Origin: Lathyrus oleraceus | Taxonomy: Eukaryota; Streptophyta; Magnoliopsida; Fabales; Fabaceae | DNA length: 64,000 bases | Assembly (NCBI RefSeq): GCF_024323335.1 | Contig: NC_066585.1 | Span: 344,043,846-344,107,845 of the forward strand | Direction of reading: 5' to 3' | Shown: positions 35,559 to 47,639 of the stretch, in pieces | Layout: each line of letters starts with the position of its first letter | Position numbering within the stretch: the stretch's first letter is position 1 | The notes under the pieces: model-generated | Seen by the model: the letters and a program-made list of their open reading frames with translations, nothing else | What the model was told of the DNA's origin: nothing | Databases searched by the model: none | Position numbers and translations under genes: made by a program

Positions 35559-38500
35559 TTTAAGACCCCAATTTTGACCCTAAGATCCCCCATGTAATTT
35601 CCATCATAAGCATTAGCATTGGGATCATATATTGGCATCATCCTCACCCCTCTTTCATTGGGTTTATTTTGGGAGAGATCACCAAGCACTTTGTGATTAT
35701 ATCATAATTGTATTTTATCATTTCACTAACCAAATTACCAAAAATATGTCTTTGCATTTGTCTAACTCTTTTGTAGGAAGGGCATGGTTCCATTGATTTA
35801 TCAAGTTCACATCTAGGATTTGAGACCCTCATGAACAAAGAGCATAACCAAGAATGGATTCAAGAATGTTCATGAACATCATATATGAGTCCCTATGTTC
35901 TCTACATGTTATATTGATCAAGTTTTCTTCAAGAGTTTGAGGGTGATTTGCCTTGGAAACCCTAGTTTGATGGGTATCTTGAGTAACTTCTCCAACAAGC
36001 TATCTCACCAATTGATCAAATTTATCAAGGGAAACTTCAAAATTCATCATATTATGCATATATGATCTACCATGAGCCTATAAAGTCAAGAGGATTGGAA
36101 TTTAGCAAGTTGGTTGATGGTGGTTGGCCAGATGGATTCATCTGATCAAAACTGGGTCTCCCTAGATGCTATCTCCTATAATTTTCACCATATGAAAATG
36201 ATTCCAAGAGAAAACATACTCTAAATGACATTACAAACAACTTTAATGTTGAGACCTAGAGCTAGTTTTGCTTGGAAAATCATTTTCAATGTTGAAATAT
36301 TACAGGTCACTTTATCTAAACACTAATTTGAAAGTTAACTTCCCAAGGCCATAACTTGCTTAATTTTTATGAGATGAAAGATTTACAAGTTTCACAATCA
36401 AATTCAATGTGTATAATTTAACTTTTATGTTTGGAGTGGGAGCTAATTCAACTTTTTTGAGCATGTGATATGAGGTTACATTATAAGTCACTTTTGACCT
36501 ATACCATTGATCAAGTGATTTTTCAAAACTTCAAAAATGCATAACTTTATCATTTCAAACCCAAATGACATGAAATTGGTGACCATTTTTAAGGTCTTTG
36601 AGATAGATATAACTTTGATGAAGACACCTTTCTCATTTGAAGCACATATAAAAAGTAAAGCAAGGTGGAATATTGAGACATATGGCTTGACACTTAGAAA
36701 AAATTTGATATGTCAAAAATTTCCAAACTTCCACCTCAAATTTCTCCAAGTTCCAAGCTCCAAATGTAACAGTATTGAACATGAAAGTTGTTTATATTGA
36801 TCTCACCATTCCAAAGAGCTCAAATTCATTCATTTTGGACAGGGAATGCATAGGCTGCGCATGGCATGAACATGGTGACAATACTTGGCAAGGATCAAAC
36901 TTAAAATCCAAATGCACACTTGTCTTGCAATCCAAGCTGAATTCAGACTATCTAACATTCATTTATGGACTTATGGCAATGATTTTATGGGCCTATGCAC
37001 GCCCATGCACCCATGCATCATCAATGACCAAATTTGGAAAGTGATTTCAAGTGTGCAAATATCAATGGTTTCAGCTATAAATAGAGCCTCATATGCTCAG
37101 CAATAGACACATTCGCGCCAGCTTTGATCCCCCATCTCTAACCCTCACTTTGCAAAGGATAAACCTAAGAAATTCATTTGAATTTGAGGTTGAATTTCCA
37201 CTGTTTTGAAAATCAAATCTCTTGGAATCCACAACCTTGTAAGCACCCAATCCTTCTTCTGCAAGCAAGTGGAGTGAGATCAAGCATAAGCAAGATCAAG
37301 ATCAGTTGAATCCAGACCTCCATTGAAGGTATTTTCCATAAATTTTGATCTCTTCGATTCTCTCAAATTTTTGCTCAATTCTACTGATTCTTTGGTTGTC
37401 TAAAGTCCTACCAATGTAGGCAAGAAGATTGAGTTGCTTTGAGTCTAAATCGAAGCAACTCAGTTCATGTACCTCAAATTTCAACTCCATGTATCTCTCA
37501 ATATACTTGGAGTTAGAGTGAATTGAGGCCAGATTCGAGCTCAGTGCCATTTTTACTTTGAAATCATGTCCTTGTTTTTAATTTTGGTGATGGTTGATAG
37601 TGGACCAGTCCGGTGAGGTCCACCGGAGAAGTAGACCGAAGCTACATCTCCGGCCATGCGCTGGCATGTCTCACAGCTATAGGATCCATCTCATTTGTTT
37701 TAATCACGATCGTTCCTTTTAAATACCATGCCTATTGCGCGCTGACTTGAGTCCATGGTGGAACGTGTGTTTTAGGCCACTTGATCTACCACCTCAATTA
37801 ATGAGAGAGATCAAGTGGTCCACGTTTTTTCTGATATTTTAATTTTCATTTTAATTGCATTATTTTCAATAATTCATATTAAATTCAATATTGATCCAAA
37901 AAATATCGGACTTTCACAAAACATTTTCAAATATTTTTCTCTTTCATATTCTAAATTAAAATTATTTTTTGGATCATTATTAATATTTTTCATGAATTAA
38001 TTGATTTTTCATTTGTTTTTAATTGTTTAAAAATATTTTTAAATGTCCAAAAATTATGAATTTTTTTCTCCAAGGTCCTTTAACCTTGTTTGACCTATGA
38101 TAAATCTCATCGCCATTTCTTTGGTGTTTTGATGAGATTTTAGGAATTGGACAAACCATATTTAATTTAAATGCACTATTTTAGTATTTTAATTTGAATA
38201 AAATGCCATATAAATTTGTTGACCAATTGTGATGACTTGTTTATGTTTAACTCTTGTTGTTGGGCCTTGGTCAAGGTTGATTTGACTTTGTCAAATTAAT
38301 ATCATTGGATTTAGGGGATTGATGAAATGTACATTCCATCTCCCAAAATGAGTGGATGATATTAATTTGGTAAAAGTCCTCCTTTGACCAATTTGTGTTT
38401 TGATCCATTCCCCTCCCAATTCATCTTATTCCCTTTCTTCATTCATTCATTTCATTTGACCTATGACATCTCAAAGTCCTAATTCTAGTTGATTGAAAAA

Positions 38501-40271
38501 TTGACATGAGTATGGATGAGATTAGGCCACACCTTTTGCGTATTCTTTTTGTGTGTGGTATATTTCATGAGCATAATCCATTATACTATGTCTCTAATAT
38601 GCATTAACACCAAAATTCTATTGCCCGGCCTCAAATAGTTGTCACTTCTACATAAGTCCAATTACGATTGCTTAACATAACACTAAATTTGTGACATAAA
38701 ACGCATAAGCATTCTAGTTAGTAAGATTGTAAGTCTCCCCTCTTTCATGGTATTGTTTGGAAACTTTGCCTTCTTTCCTTCCTTTGAAAGATATTTTGGC
38801 TCAAGGATTCATGCTTGTGATAAGTGGGTTGAGTGTTCTCCAAAGAATGTCTTGAAATGAAAAGCAAAAGTAAAACACTACTAACTTCTAACCAATTAAC
38901 TACTAACCTTTAATTTCAAGCTTTTACTTTAATGAAATTTACTTTTAGCACTCTATTTCATTTGTCATTGTTCATATCATTCTAATTGTTTATGTCAATG
39001 CAATTTTCACTTTGTCCATTTGGACCATATTGTGTGATATATTTTGTTTGTGTATACTTTGCTTGTTTATGTGGTCTTTGACCATTAATATAAATAATAA
39101 CAACAAAAAACACTAAAAGACTTTTGTGTGGACTGTTGGCTTGGTCTTGGACAAATGAACTTAGAATCTAAGCAACCTTCCTATGCTAAAAGACTTGGCC
39201 AATGCCGACTTGTTGAGAAATCAAATGCTTGCAATTTTAAATTCATCTGATACATCTTTGAAGACCTCTCTAAAGTTCATCTGCAACATGGTCATTGTGA
39301 ATCTGTCATTTTGAACCTGTGACTTGTGGAATTCATCTGTTACATGGGCTATTTTGGAGAAGATCATGGAATGGATAAGCTTGGATGTGTCCATCTTTAT
39401 TTGATGCCTTTCTCTTCAAGATAATATAATTGTGCATTTGTGTGTTGCTTGATTCTAAAAGTCCAAGGGAATTCTGGGTTTTTATTGACATTCTTGTCTG
39501 TTGGATTGCTACCCATTTGGTCAGATCTTTTCAACTCTTAACTTTTAATTTGGTGCATAGGATAGTCTCTTCATCTTCTCCCCATTTCTTTAATTTCAAA
39601 ATCTCTCCCTCCATTTTTCAAAATCTTCTTTGTGTGAACTACTTTTGTTCTAAACTTTGACCACTTTTGCAAAAAGATAGAAACTTTGGCCTTATGCCAT
39701 TGCATTTTCAAACTTCTTTTTTTAAATTAAACTAGTAAATAAACTTAACTATACTTGACTTAAACTTTCAAAAAGCCAAAAATATCTAACTCATTCAAAC
39801 CATTTTTAGGCCTTTGTGCCTTGCAAACTTAATTTTTGTTAAAAACAATGCATCCACTTTGAAATTTGTATCACGAACTACGAGGTTTTGATCCCTCATT
39901 TTTATGTTGGTACGTAGGCACAAGAACGAAGGTCTTGTTAAACAAAAAAATATAATTAATAAATTCTTTTCTTATCCCCCCATTCTATTTGATTGTAAAC
40001 ATCACTTTATACCAAGTACATATGCACGCAAAAAGGGCCCCCTCGGAGTACCTATGACACTTTGGGTGCTAACACATTCCCTCTGTGTAACCAACCCCCT
40101 TACCCTGTGATCTCTGAGTTTTTATTAGTTTTTATTTGAAAACTTCTTACTTTTGGGTTTTTGTTCGTACTTTTTCCCTTTTCCCTTGGAAACAATAAAA
40201 GCGTGGTGGCGACTCTTGTTATTTAATCTCTAGCTTGTCAATAGCTTGATGATCATGAATTTCCCGCTACA
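35559..40271 (+). repeat. 5' LTR (4,713 bp) of the large plus-strand Ogre
   Basis: It begins TTTAAGACCCC (usually TGTAAGACCCC) at 35559 and ends CCCGCTACA at 40271, nine bases before a tRNA-Arg-type primer site. A TATA box TATAAATAG lies at about 37076-37084, so U3 is roughly 1.55 kb and the transcript would start near 37110. Near the 3' end GGGTGCTAACACATTCCC and AATAAAAGCGTGGTGGCGAC are conserved across Ogre LTRs. The length fits the unusually long LTRs known for Ogre. Short ORFs within it lack family resemblance. Confidence 0.85.
37076..37084 (+). promoter_or_regulatory. TATA box of the Ogre 5' LTR
   Basis: TATAAATAG about 1.5 kb into the LTR, with CA-rich sequence ~30 bases downstream (near 37108) suitable for transcription start. 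Confidence 0.55.
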
Positions 40272-40280
40272 GCAATTAAG

Positions 40281-40298
40281 TGGCGATTCTGCTGGGGA
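40281..40298 (+). other. Primer-binding site, tRNA-Arg type
   Basis: TGGCGATTCTGCTGGGGA, one base different from TGGCGACTCTGCTGGGGA, nine bases after the LTR end. Confidence 0.85.
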
Positions 40299-41139
40299 GT
40301 AGTCTCCAGTGGATTTAGCCTACTTTTTGTGTGAGTATATTTGTATACATGTGATGTTTGTATATATGTATGTGTGATATAATCTGCTTGTTGTGCTTGG
40401 TGATCTCAGAGTGGTGAGATAAGTTCTAACTTGAACTTCAGTGCAATTAAGATAGGAGGATGGTATAGTCATGTTCGGCTTGTGTGGAATAGTCCTTAAC
40501 AAGTTGGCTTGAGATCCATCCGCTCAGTGGAGACTCCTTTGGATTTGGAAATGTCACACAAGTATTTATGGTTAGGCATTACTATCTCTAATTGGGTCTG
40601 AGAAGCTGAGGACCTTAGAACATTTAACCCATCTTGGCCTATTTAGGACGTATTGCGGAAACTGTTCAAGTGTAGACTTGATAACAGTTGTTACGCGATA
40701 CTACACTCAGACGATTTTCTCTTAAGAATATTATGGGTCGATGAGTCAGTCATCTTAACCTGTAATATCCGATAGATGGAATTAAGACTCTGGGAACTTT
40801 TTAGAACGTGATCTACAGGTTATATCCTTAGTTCACTCCTTTGGGATGGTTCTTACCTAGACTCCATGCTCGTGACTTACAACAAACCCTTGATTCTTGG
40901 TTGATCCAATCAAGTCTTGTCAATATCAATGGAACTTGGGTGTTGATAAGGTGAAAGCCATAATCCACCAAAATGGATGATTGATTTTGACAATGACTTG
41001 ATTCATCCCTTGACCTTTGTTTGCGTTGTGTGTGATCCCTTATTTGTGATTGTTTCATTCATGCATTCATGCACATCATAACATGCATCACACAAAAATT
41101 TCAAGGAACTAAGGTGTCATTTGCAAATATTTTCAGACC
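40299..41139 (+). other. Ogre leader between primer site and ORF1
   Basis: Non-coding, 841 bases. It shares GATAGGAGGATGGTATAGTC and other phrases with 16591-17310, and in reverse with 12558-13460. Confidence 0.65.
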
Positions 41140-41550
41140 ATGGATTGTGGACGAAGGAACACTAAGAAGTACAGTTTCAGATGTCCCGACTTGAAAGAGT
41201 TAAGGAAGCTAACATCTTTTGTATTAGATCCCTTGGACTTCAAACAACGTCATGGGAAGCTTCTGGCTATCTTGTCTGCTGATGTGGTTGAGGGACTTTT
41301 GAGTGTGCTAGTGCAGTTCTATGATCCTCTTTACGATTGTTTCACTTTCCCAAATTTTCAGCTTGTACCTACATTCGAGGAGTATTCTCATCTTTTGTGG
41401 ATACCTATTTCTAGTAGAGTGCCTTTTAGTGGATTGGAAGAGATTCCCGGTCTAGTATTATTGTTGAAGCTCTTCACTTGAAGAAGTCTGAGATAGAGCC
41501 TCATTGGGTGAAGAAGGGAGGGTTATTTGGGTTGCCATCTGATTTCCTCA
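41140..41550 (+). pseudogene. Ogre ORF1, N-terminal part (split by copia insertion)
   Basis: ATG at 41140 encodes MDCGRRNTKKYSFRCPDLKE and CFTFPNFQLVPTFEEYSHL, matching the minus-strand copy at 12557. A one-base indel near 41449 (after EEIP) shifts frame; the shifted frame continues IIVEALHLKKSEIEPHWVKK and GGLFGLPSDFL up to 41550, where the copia LTR begins. The last 26 bases are repeated at 56714, where ORF1 resumes. Confidence 0.85.
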
Positions 41551-42924
41551 TGAAGGGGAATTTCCATCCAAGGCGCAGCGGATTTTAAAAATTTCTCCAT
41601 TTAGTGATCCTTACGAATGGGCATGATCAGTGATAAAATTATTACCTCTTGTGGTGATTCAAACCTTTGGTGAAGATCTCTTGTAACGATCAAAACCTTG
41701 GATACAAATCCACGGAGCGATCACGAACGTTGAACGATGACAACGTCTCTACTCAGTCCACACGAACGGGTTCCTTCAATCTCAGTGCTAGCTGGTACGA
41801 ATGAAGGCTTTGAGTGAGAGTGAGAGGGAAACGAAATTCCAAGTCTTTACTTGAGTTTCAGTCTGAGTGGAGTGACAATGCTTCTACCCAAGGGGTTCTA
41901 TTTATAGAACCACTTGTGTGGGCTTCAAGCTAAAAAGCCCACTTAAGTGTATTTTGGCCCATATCTCATAATATGCCAAAATCACTTAAGTATTTGGTAC
42001 CTTACCATATTTCGTATTCCACTTAAGTGCACCGTACCTTACGGTGTTCCTTAGTTACTCTATCTCTCATCAATCCGTCCTTTGTGTGTGACCCTGTAGG
42101 TTTTCGCGACGTGACGTTGGCAATTATATTAAATCACGCATTTAACATAATAAACAGTGAGCGGTATCTAGCAACACATCACTGCTACCCAAGACACGAA
42201 AATGTCATGTGGTATGAAAAAACCTCCTGTGATAATAACTATGTGTATAATTACCCCTTTGCCCTTATGTCTACATTGAACACAAGGTATAGACCGTGTC
42301 ATCCTTGTCCAGTTCAATATTGGGCCCATAGACATTTATCCTGTTACGCAGGATGGGCAAATTCCATCTAGGTCACTCATGTCCCTCAGCATGCTTCGTG
42401 GAGTACCCATCAACTGTCTTTATGGTTATCCAGTTACGGACAACGTTGGATCAACAATAAAGCACTTGACTCTACATCTAGGATCCATAGTGGTTTCAGG
42501 TCGAAGAGTCGTATACACCATTATCACCATAAGAATAACTTATGACACTTTGCATAACTTTCTATATAGTATTCTTATAGCGGGTCAATCCGGTATAAAC
42601 ATTACTCTTAATATTCATACCTATGTTTAAGACTTGATAACTCTTTATCCATGATCCATGAGATGTGATCATCAGTCTACAAACATAATAGTCTTAATGC
42701 TTTAATGTTATCCCACTTCACACTAAAGCTCGACTACGGATACTTTAAGAATAGTGTCCTTATGTTTAATGTGCTCTCATGATTAAGTCACACTTAATAC
42801 ATTAAACGGACTATCTATTCCACAGACTTTATTAATCAAACATAATAAAGAAAAAGCCTTTTATTATTAATAAATAATTCGATACAAGTACCAAAAGTAT
42901 TGGCCTCTAGGGCTTACACCAACA
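41551..42924 (-). repeat. 3' LTR of the copia element (1,374 bp)
   Basis: TGAAGGGGAATT at 41551 to ACACCAACA at 42924, followed by ATCTCCCACTAGC, which on the minus strand is the polypurine tract AGTGGGAGAT. It matches 55343-56713 with a few percent divergence and small indels. Confidence 0.9.
41894..41911 (-). promoter_or_regulatory. TATA box inside a perfect 18-bp palindrome
   Basis: GGTTCTATTTATAGAACC; the minus strand contains TATAAATAG with 8-bp perfect arms. The same 18 bases occur in the other LTR at 55689-55706. Confidence 0.6.
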
Positions 42925-43310
42925 ATCTCCCACTAGCACTAGAGCCAATCAAGCATACCCCTAATGCCCATTGATCTAGTATGGCCATCATGCTTCTGCT
43001 GCGCAAGAGGTTTGTTAGTGGGTCAGCAATATTGTCAAGTGTAGGTACTCTACATATTTTCACATCTCCTCTATCTATTATCTCTCGAATGAGGTGATAA
43101 CGCCTGAGTATGTGTTTGGATCGTTGGTGAGATCTAGGCTCCTTAGCTTGTGCGATAGCACCATTGTTATCATAATAGAGACCAATGGGATCCACAATGC
43201 TAGGGACTATGCCAAGTTCACTAATGAACTTTTTGATACAAATAGCTTCCTTTGCTGCACTTAAGGCAGTAATATACTCGACCACGGTTGTAGAATCAGC
43301 AACTGTATCT
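42925..43310 (-). pseudogene. Copia RNase H, C-terminal part of pol
   Basis: The minus strand encodes EYITALSAAKEAICIKKFIS, LYYDNNGAIAQAKEPRSHQR, SKHILRRYHLIREII and DNIADPLT, the copia RNase H with its DN and AD acidic motifs. Upstream the frame is broken (a stop follows GGTVS near 43325) and a deletion near 43385 joins RYGYVF-like sequence to the end of RT. The last ~30 codons run into the polypurine tract and LTR. Confidence 0.85.
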
Positions 43311-43822
43311 TGCTTTGAACTTTTCTAGCTCACAGTGCCACCATTTAAGCAAAACACATAACCATTGGAACCATTAAAGCGTCTCAACACTTTGTCTATG
43401 TACTCTGACTTAGGCCAAGCATTTTTTTATCTATCTCTATAGATTTTGATTCCTAATTTATAGGCTGCTTCACCTAGGTCCTTCATAGAAAAGCATTTCC
43501 CCAACCAAGACTTTACTTGTTGCAGGGTAGGGATATCGTTTCTAATGAGTAATATGTCATCTACATATAATACCAGGAACACAATCATGCTCCCACTAAC
43601 CTTCTTGTAGACACAAGGCTCATCTTCGTTCTTGATGAATCCATATTGTTTTACTATTTCATCAAAACGAAGATTCCATGAGTAGGTCACAAGATCATCT
43701 TGATCCATGAGTAATACATCACCTTGATCTGTTATGAGATATCCATATCTCTTAGGTAGGTGACGTATCCTGCTTGACCTACGCTGGTCTTGTTCTACTT
43801 GAGCAGGTTTCTCTTTACACAA
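43311..43822 (-). pseudogene. Copia reverse transcriptase with large internal deletion
   Basis: Minus-strand 43822-43427 keeps RRSSRIRHLPKRYGYLITDQ, then jumps after DDLVTY to SWNLRFDEIVKQYGFIKNED and the catalytic LVLYVDDILLI block (about 43565-43533). The N-terminal half of RT, roughly 170 residues by family comparison, is missing at the VTY/SWN join. The frame ends in a stop after KIYRDR. Downstream, EYIDKVLRRF is fused to NGYVFCLNGG, a second deletion. Confidence 0.85.
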
Positions 43823-45676
43823 CTATTTGTGTTTCCTGCTCTAATTCCTCCATAGGTGTATCAATGCCTTGTGATTCTTGAATTTCTTCAAGCTCTACTT
43901 TCCTCCCACTGATTCCTTTGGAATTAAAATCCTTTTCTAGGAAAACTCCAGTTCGAGCGACAAACACTTTGCCCTCAGAAGGATTGTAGAAGTGATACCC
44001 TCTTGTTTCTTTAGGATACCCCACAAATAAGAATTTTTATCAGATTTGGGCTCAAGCTTATTTGCAATTTGTCATTTCACATAAACTTCGCAACCCCAAA
44101 TATTCATGTAAGACATATGTGGTTTCTTACCACTCCATATCTCATATGGTGTCTTCTCAACCTTTTTGGATGGAACACGGTTAAGTGTGTAAGCTGCTGT
44201 CAATAGTGCATGTCCCCAAAAGGAGTTTGGAAGATCGGCGTGACTCATCATTGATCAGACCATGTCTAACAGGGTTCGATTTCTTCTCTCAGATACACCA
44301 TTTAATTGGGGTGTTCCAGGAGGAGTGAGTTGGGATAGGATCCCACACTCTTTCAGATGGTCATCAAACTCTAGGCAAAAATACTCACCACCTCGATCTG
44401 ATCGAAGAGTTTTAATATTCTTACCTAGTTGGTTTTGTACTTCATTCTTGAATTCCTTGAACTTTTCAAAGGACTCTGATTTGTGTTTCATTAAATACAC
44501 ATAACCATATCTACTGAAATCATCAGTATGTATGAGGGCCAAAAGATCATTATCTCTTTCACCTTTTCCTGTGAATGGAGACTTTGTCATCTTTCCAATT
44601 AAACAAGATTTGCATGTCTCATATGATTCATAATCAAAAGAGTCCAAGAGTCCATCTTTATGGAGTTTGGATTTGCGTTTCTCATTTATGTGGTCTAATC
44701 GACAATGCCAAAGGTAAGTTGGATTTAACTCATTAGGTTTCATCCTTTAGTATCAATGTTATAAATAGGCATTTCAAGATCAAGGACATATAGTCCATTG
44801 TCCTTTTGTGCAGTAGCATAGAATATATCATTCAAATAAATTGAACAACAATTGTTCTTTTTTATAAATGAAAAACCAAACTTGACCAAACAAGAAACGA
44901 AAATAATATTCCTGCTAATTGCAGGTACATAATAACAGTTCTCTAACTGAATTATTAAACCACTAGATAAAGTCAATACATAAGTTCCTACGGCTAAGGC
45001 AACAACCTTTGCTCCATTTCCAACTCGTAGGTCGACTTCACCTTTTGCCAATTCTGTACTCCTTTTTAGTCCCTGCACATTTGTACAAATGTGAGAACCG
45101 CATCCAGTATCTAATACCCATGATGCAGAAGTAGATAAATTAATAACAAAAATACCTGAAGTTGAAGTTTCTACTCCATTCTTCTTATCTTCCAGGTACT
45201 TTGGGCAGTTCCTCTTCCAGTGTCCGGTCTTACCGCAATGGAAGCAGGTGCCTTCTTTTGCTATGCCTCCACTAGGCTTTAAAGCAGCAACGGTGGGTTT
45301 GGGTTTGGCAACTTCCTTGCCTTTCCCTTTATCACCCTGCTTAGTGGGCCTTTTGTTCTGTCTCTTTCCATTTCCGATCATCAGAATGGACTTCCCTTTT
45401 GACTTCAGATTCTGCTCGACAGTTCTTAACATGGCGAGCAGTTCAGGAAGAGATTTGTCCATATCATTCATATTGAAATTTAGGATAAATTGACTGAAAC
45501 TATCTGGCAACGATTGCAAGATCAAATCAGACGCAAGTTCCTTTTCTAGGGGAAAACCCAATCTCTCAAGGTTTTCCACATACCCAATCATCTTGAGTAC
45601 ATGGGTACCTACAGGGGCTCCCTCAGCTAACTTGCCTTGAAAAAGGGCTTTTGAAACTTTAAACCTCTCATGCCTT
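43815..45676 (-). pseudogene. Copia gag C-terminus, protease and integrase
   Basis: Minus strand from 45676: gag C-terminus (GFPLEKELASDLILQSLPDS), CCHC knuckle CFHCGKTGHWKRNC (about 45240-45200), protease active site WVLDTGCGSHIC (about 45123-45088), GAG-pre-integrase and H-C zinc segment (LWHCRLDHIN, CKSCLIGK), then the integrase core with LRSDRGGEY and NGVSERRNRT. After LALIHT the text jumps to DDFSRYGYVYLMKHKS, so about 20 residues holding the first catalytic Asp are deleted. Stops and a frameshift follow 44255 to 44024, then a C-terminal open stretch to 43815. Frame 45591-44740 is open for 283 codons. Confidence 0.88.
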
Positions 45677-47639
45677 TGTAAGACCCCAATTTTGGGCCCT
45701 AAGATCCCTCATGGCCCATATCATTCATATCATGACCTCAAGGATCACTGCATGCCCTAGCTTTCTTCCTAGTGGGTTGGTTGCCTTGTGGGTTGTTTCT
45801 TGATCACCAAGCATACTTTGCATTTGTATATCTTTGCTTTCATATGTTTATCATTCAAAAAGTACAAAAATATTGTCTGTCTAACCTTGTTGCTTGCAGT
45901 TGAAGCAATCATCAGCAATTAGGTCAAAGTCAGTCATTGATCAGTCAAAGCAATGGATGGTGGCCATTCTTGCAGAATTTGGGCACCATGATCAATAATC
46001 AAAAGTTCATACAACTTGGGACATCATTTGAAATCAAGGTCTCAAGGATTTAGGGTTTGGAAATCATCAGAAGAAGTTCAATCAGTCCAAAACCCTAGAA
46101 AAGTCAACAGACAGTCAAACTTGGTCAACTGTTGATTTAATCAATGATTTGATGGATAGAATTGATTTGAAGGAGTTCATTCATGCTTGCATAAACCTCA
46201 TATATCATGTTCAACCTCATCATGGAAGAAAATCAAGCTAATCAGAAAATTTTCCAGAAATAGAAAGTGGACCTGTAATTTCAACTGCCAAAAATGGAAA
46301 CTTCTTGATCTTAAACTTACATCATGATACAAGCTTCAAATGAATTTTTGCCCAACATGAAAGTTGAAGATCTTGTCTTCCCATTTTCAAAAAGTCCAAG
46401 AACTCTCAAATCCCATGTGTGGTTGTCAAGATATGATCAAATCATTTTCACCAATTTTTGAACTTCAACAAGCCATAACTCTCAAACCATAAGGCCAAAT
46501 TTGGTGGGGTCTTTTCCTACAAACCACATTTTTCATCCTCTTTCCAAAAATATAAATTTCATGACCTAAAACCTTACCAATCAAAATGGCATTTTTGGAC
46601 CTTTTGCATTTAAAATCAAAGTTTGACCAAACTTTGACTTTTTGTTCCTTTGACTTTTTCTTGATTTGGCCAATTGGGAAATGCTTTAAACCATATTTGA
46701 AACTTGCTCAAAGTCCTAAACCATCATCATACCACCTTTACACCACCATTTGGTATTAAAATGCAAAAACTTGGAAATAGGCAAATAACCTCATTTGAGC
46801 AAATCAAGTACAGCAGCTCTGCAGCACACATAAGACAGCAATTAGCAAGGCCACTAGCAGCCTGCTCAGGCCCAAATTTGTGCAGACAAACACACCTCCT
46901 TTTCACTTGTTCCACAATTAGCAAAATGTGCATTTGGTTGTTTTAACATAAGTAGGATTAAGCATCCCTTAAACCAACTCTAAATAGCCACATATAAGGG
47001 CATTTTCCTGACAGTTCAACCCTAGTTTTGGAGCAGCCACACACAGAAAACTTCCATCCACTCTTTCTTGCAATTCTGCAGATTGAGATTTTCAGAGCAA
47101 AAACACCAAAGACCCTTGAACAAACCTTGATTGTTCTTCATTTAAACATATTTCTGAGATCATTGCCACCATCAAACACTAGCTGGAATCGTTTCTCATG
47201 TCCTGTTCTTCAAAGCACACAATAATGGCAGTTGGAGCTACTGAGTGTTCCAAGCATTTTTGAACCTACCTTCTTCAAGTATTCAGCATTGCAAAGCACA
47301 AGGGTCATCTTTTCAAGTGTAGCAACCTCAAAATACCACTGTTTCATCCATTTCTTCATAACCAAGTAAAATCTCGATTTCTCCTTTCTTTATGCCATGA
47401 TATGCTTTAGATAGTTCATTTGCTGCTGATTCTAATGGATGTTAGTTTGCTTGAAATGGTGGACTATATCGTGTCAAATCTGAACTTTCATTTTCATGTG
47501 TAAATGCATTTTTCTTCGATTTGGCTTGGACATAATGAGTTAATGAAATATGATACCACATTCTTGTTGTTTGATGCTTGATGAAGCTATTGGCATGCTT
47601 GGTTTCATTTTCTGGGTATGTTGATTCATGATGATGTTG

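Noticed and set aside
38000..39100. Possible host promoter or gene in the AT-rich stretch
   Set aside because: It lies within the long Ogre LTR and has no coding signal; TATA-like strings are expected by chance in such AT-rich sequence.
47028..47225. Short ORFs in the solo LTR considered as host exons
   Set aside because: No splice-site pattern or family resemblance, and they are inside a well-defined LTR.
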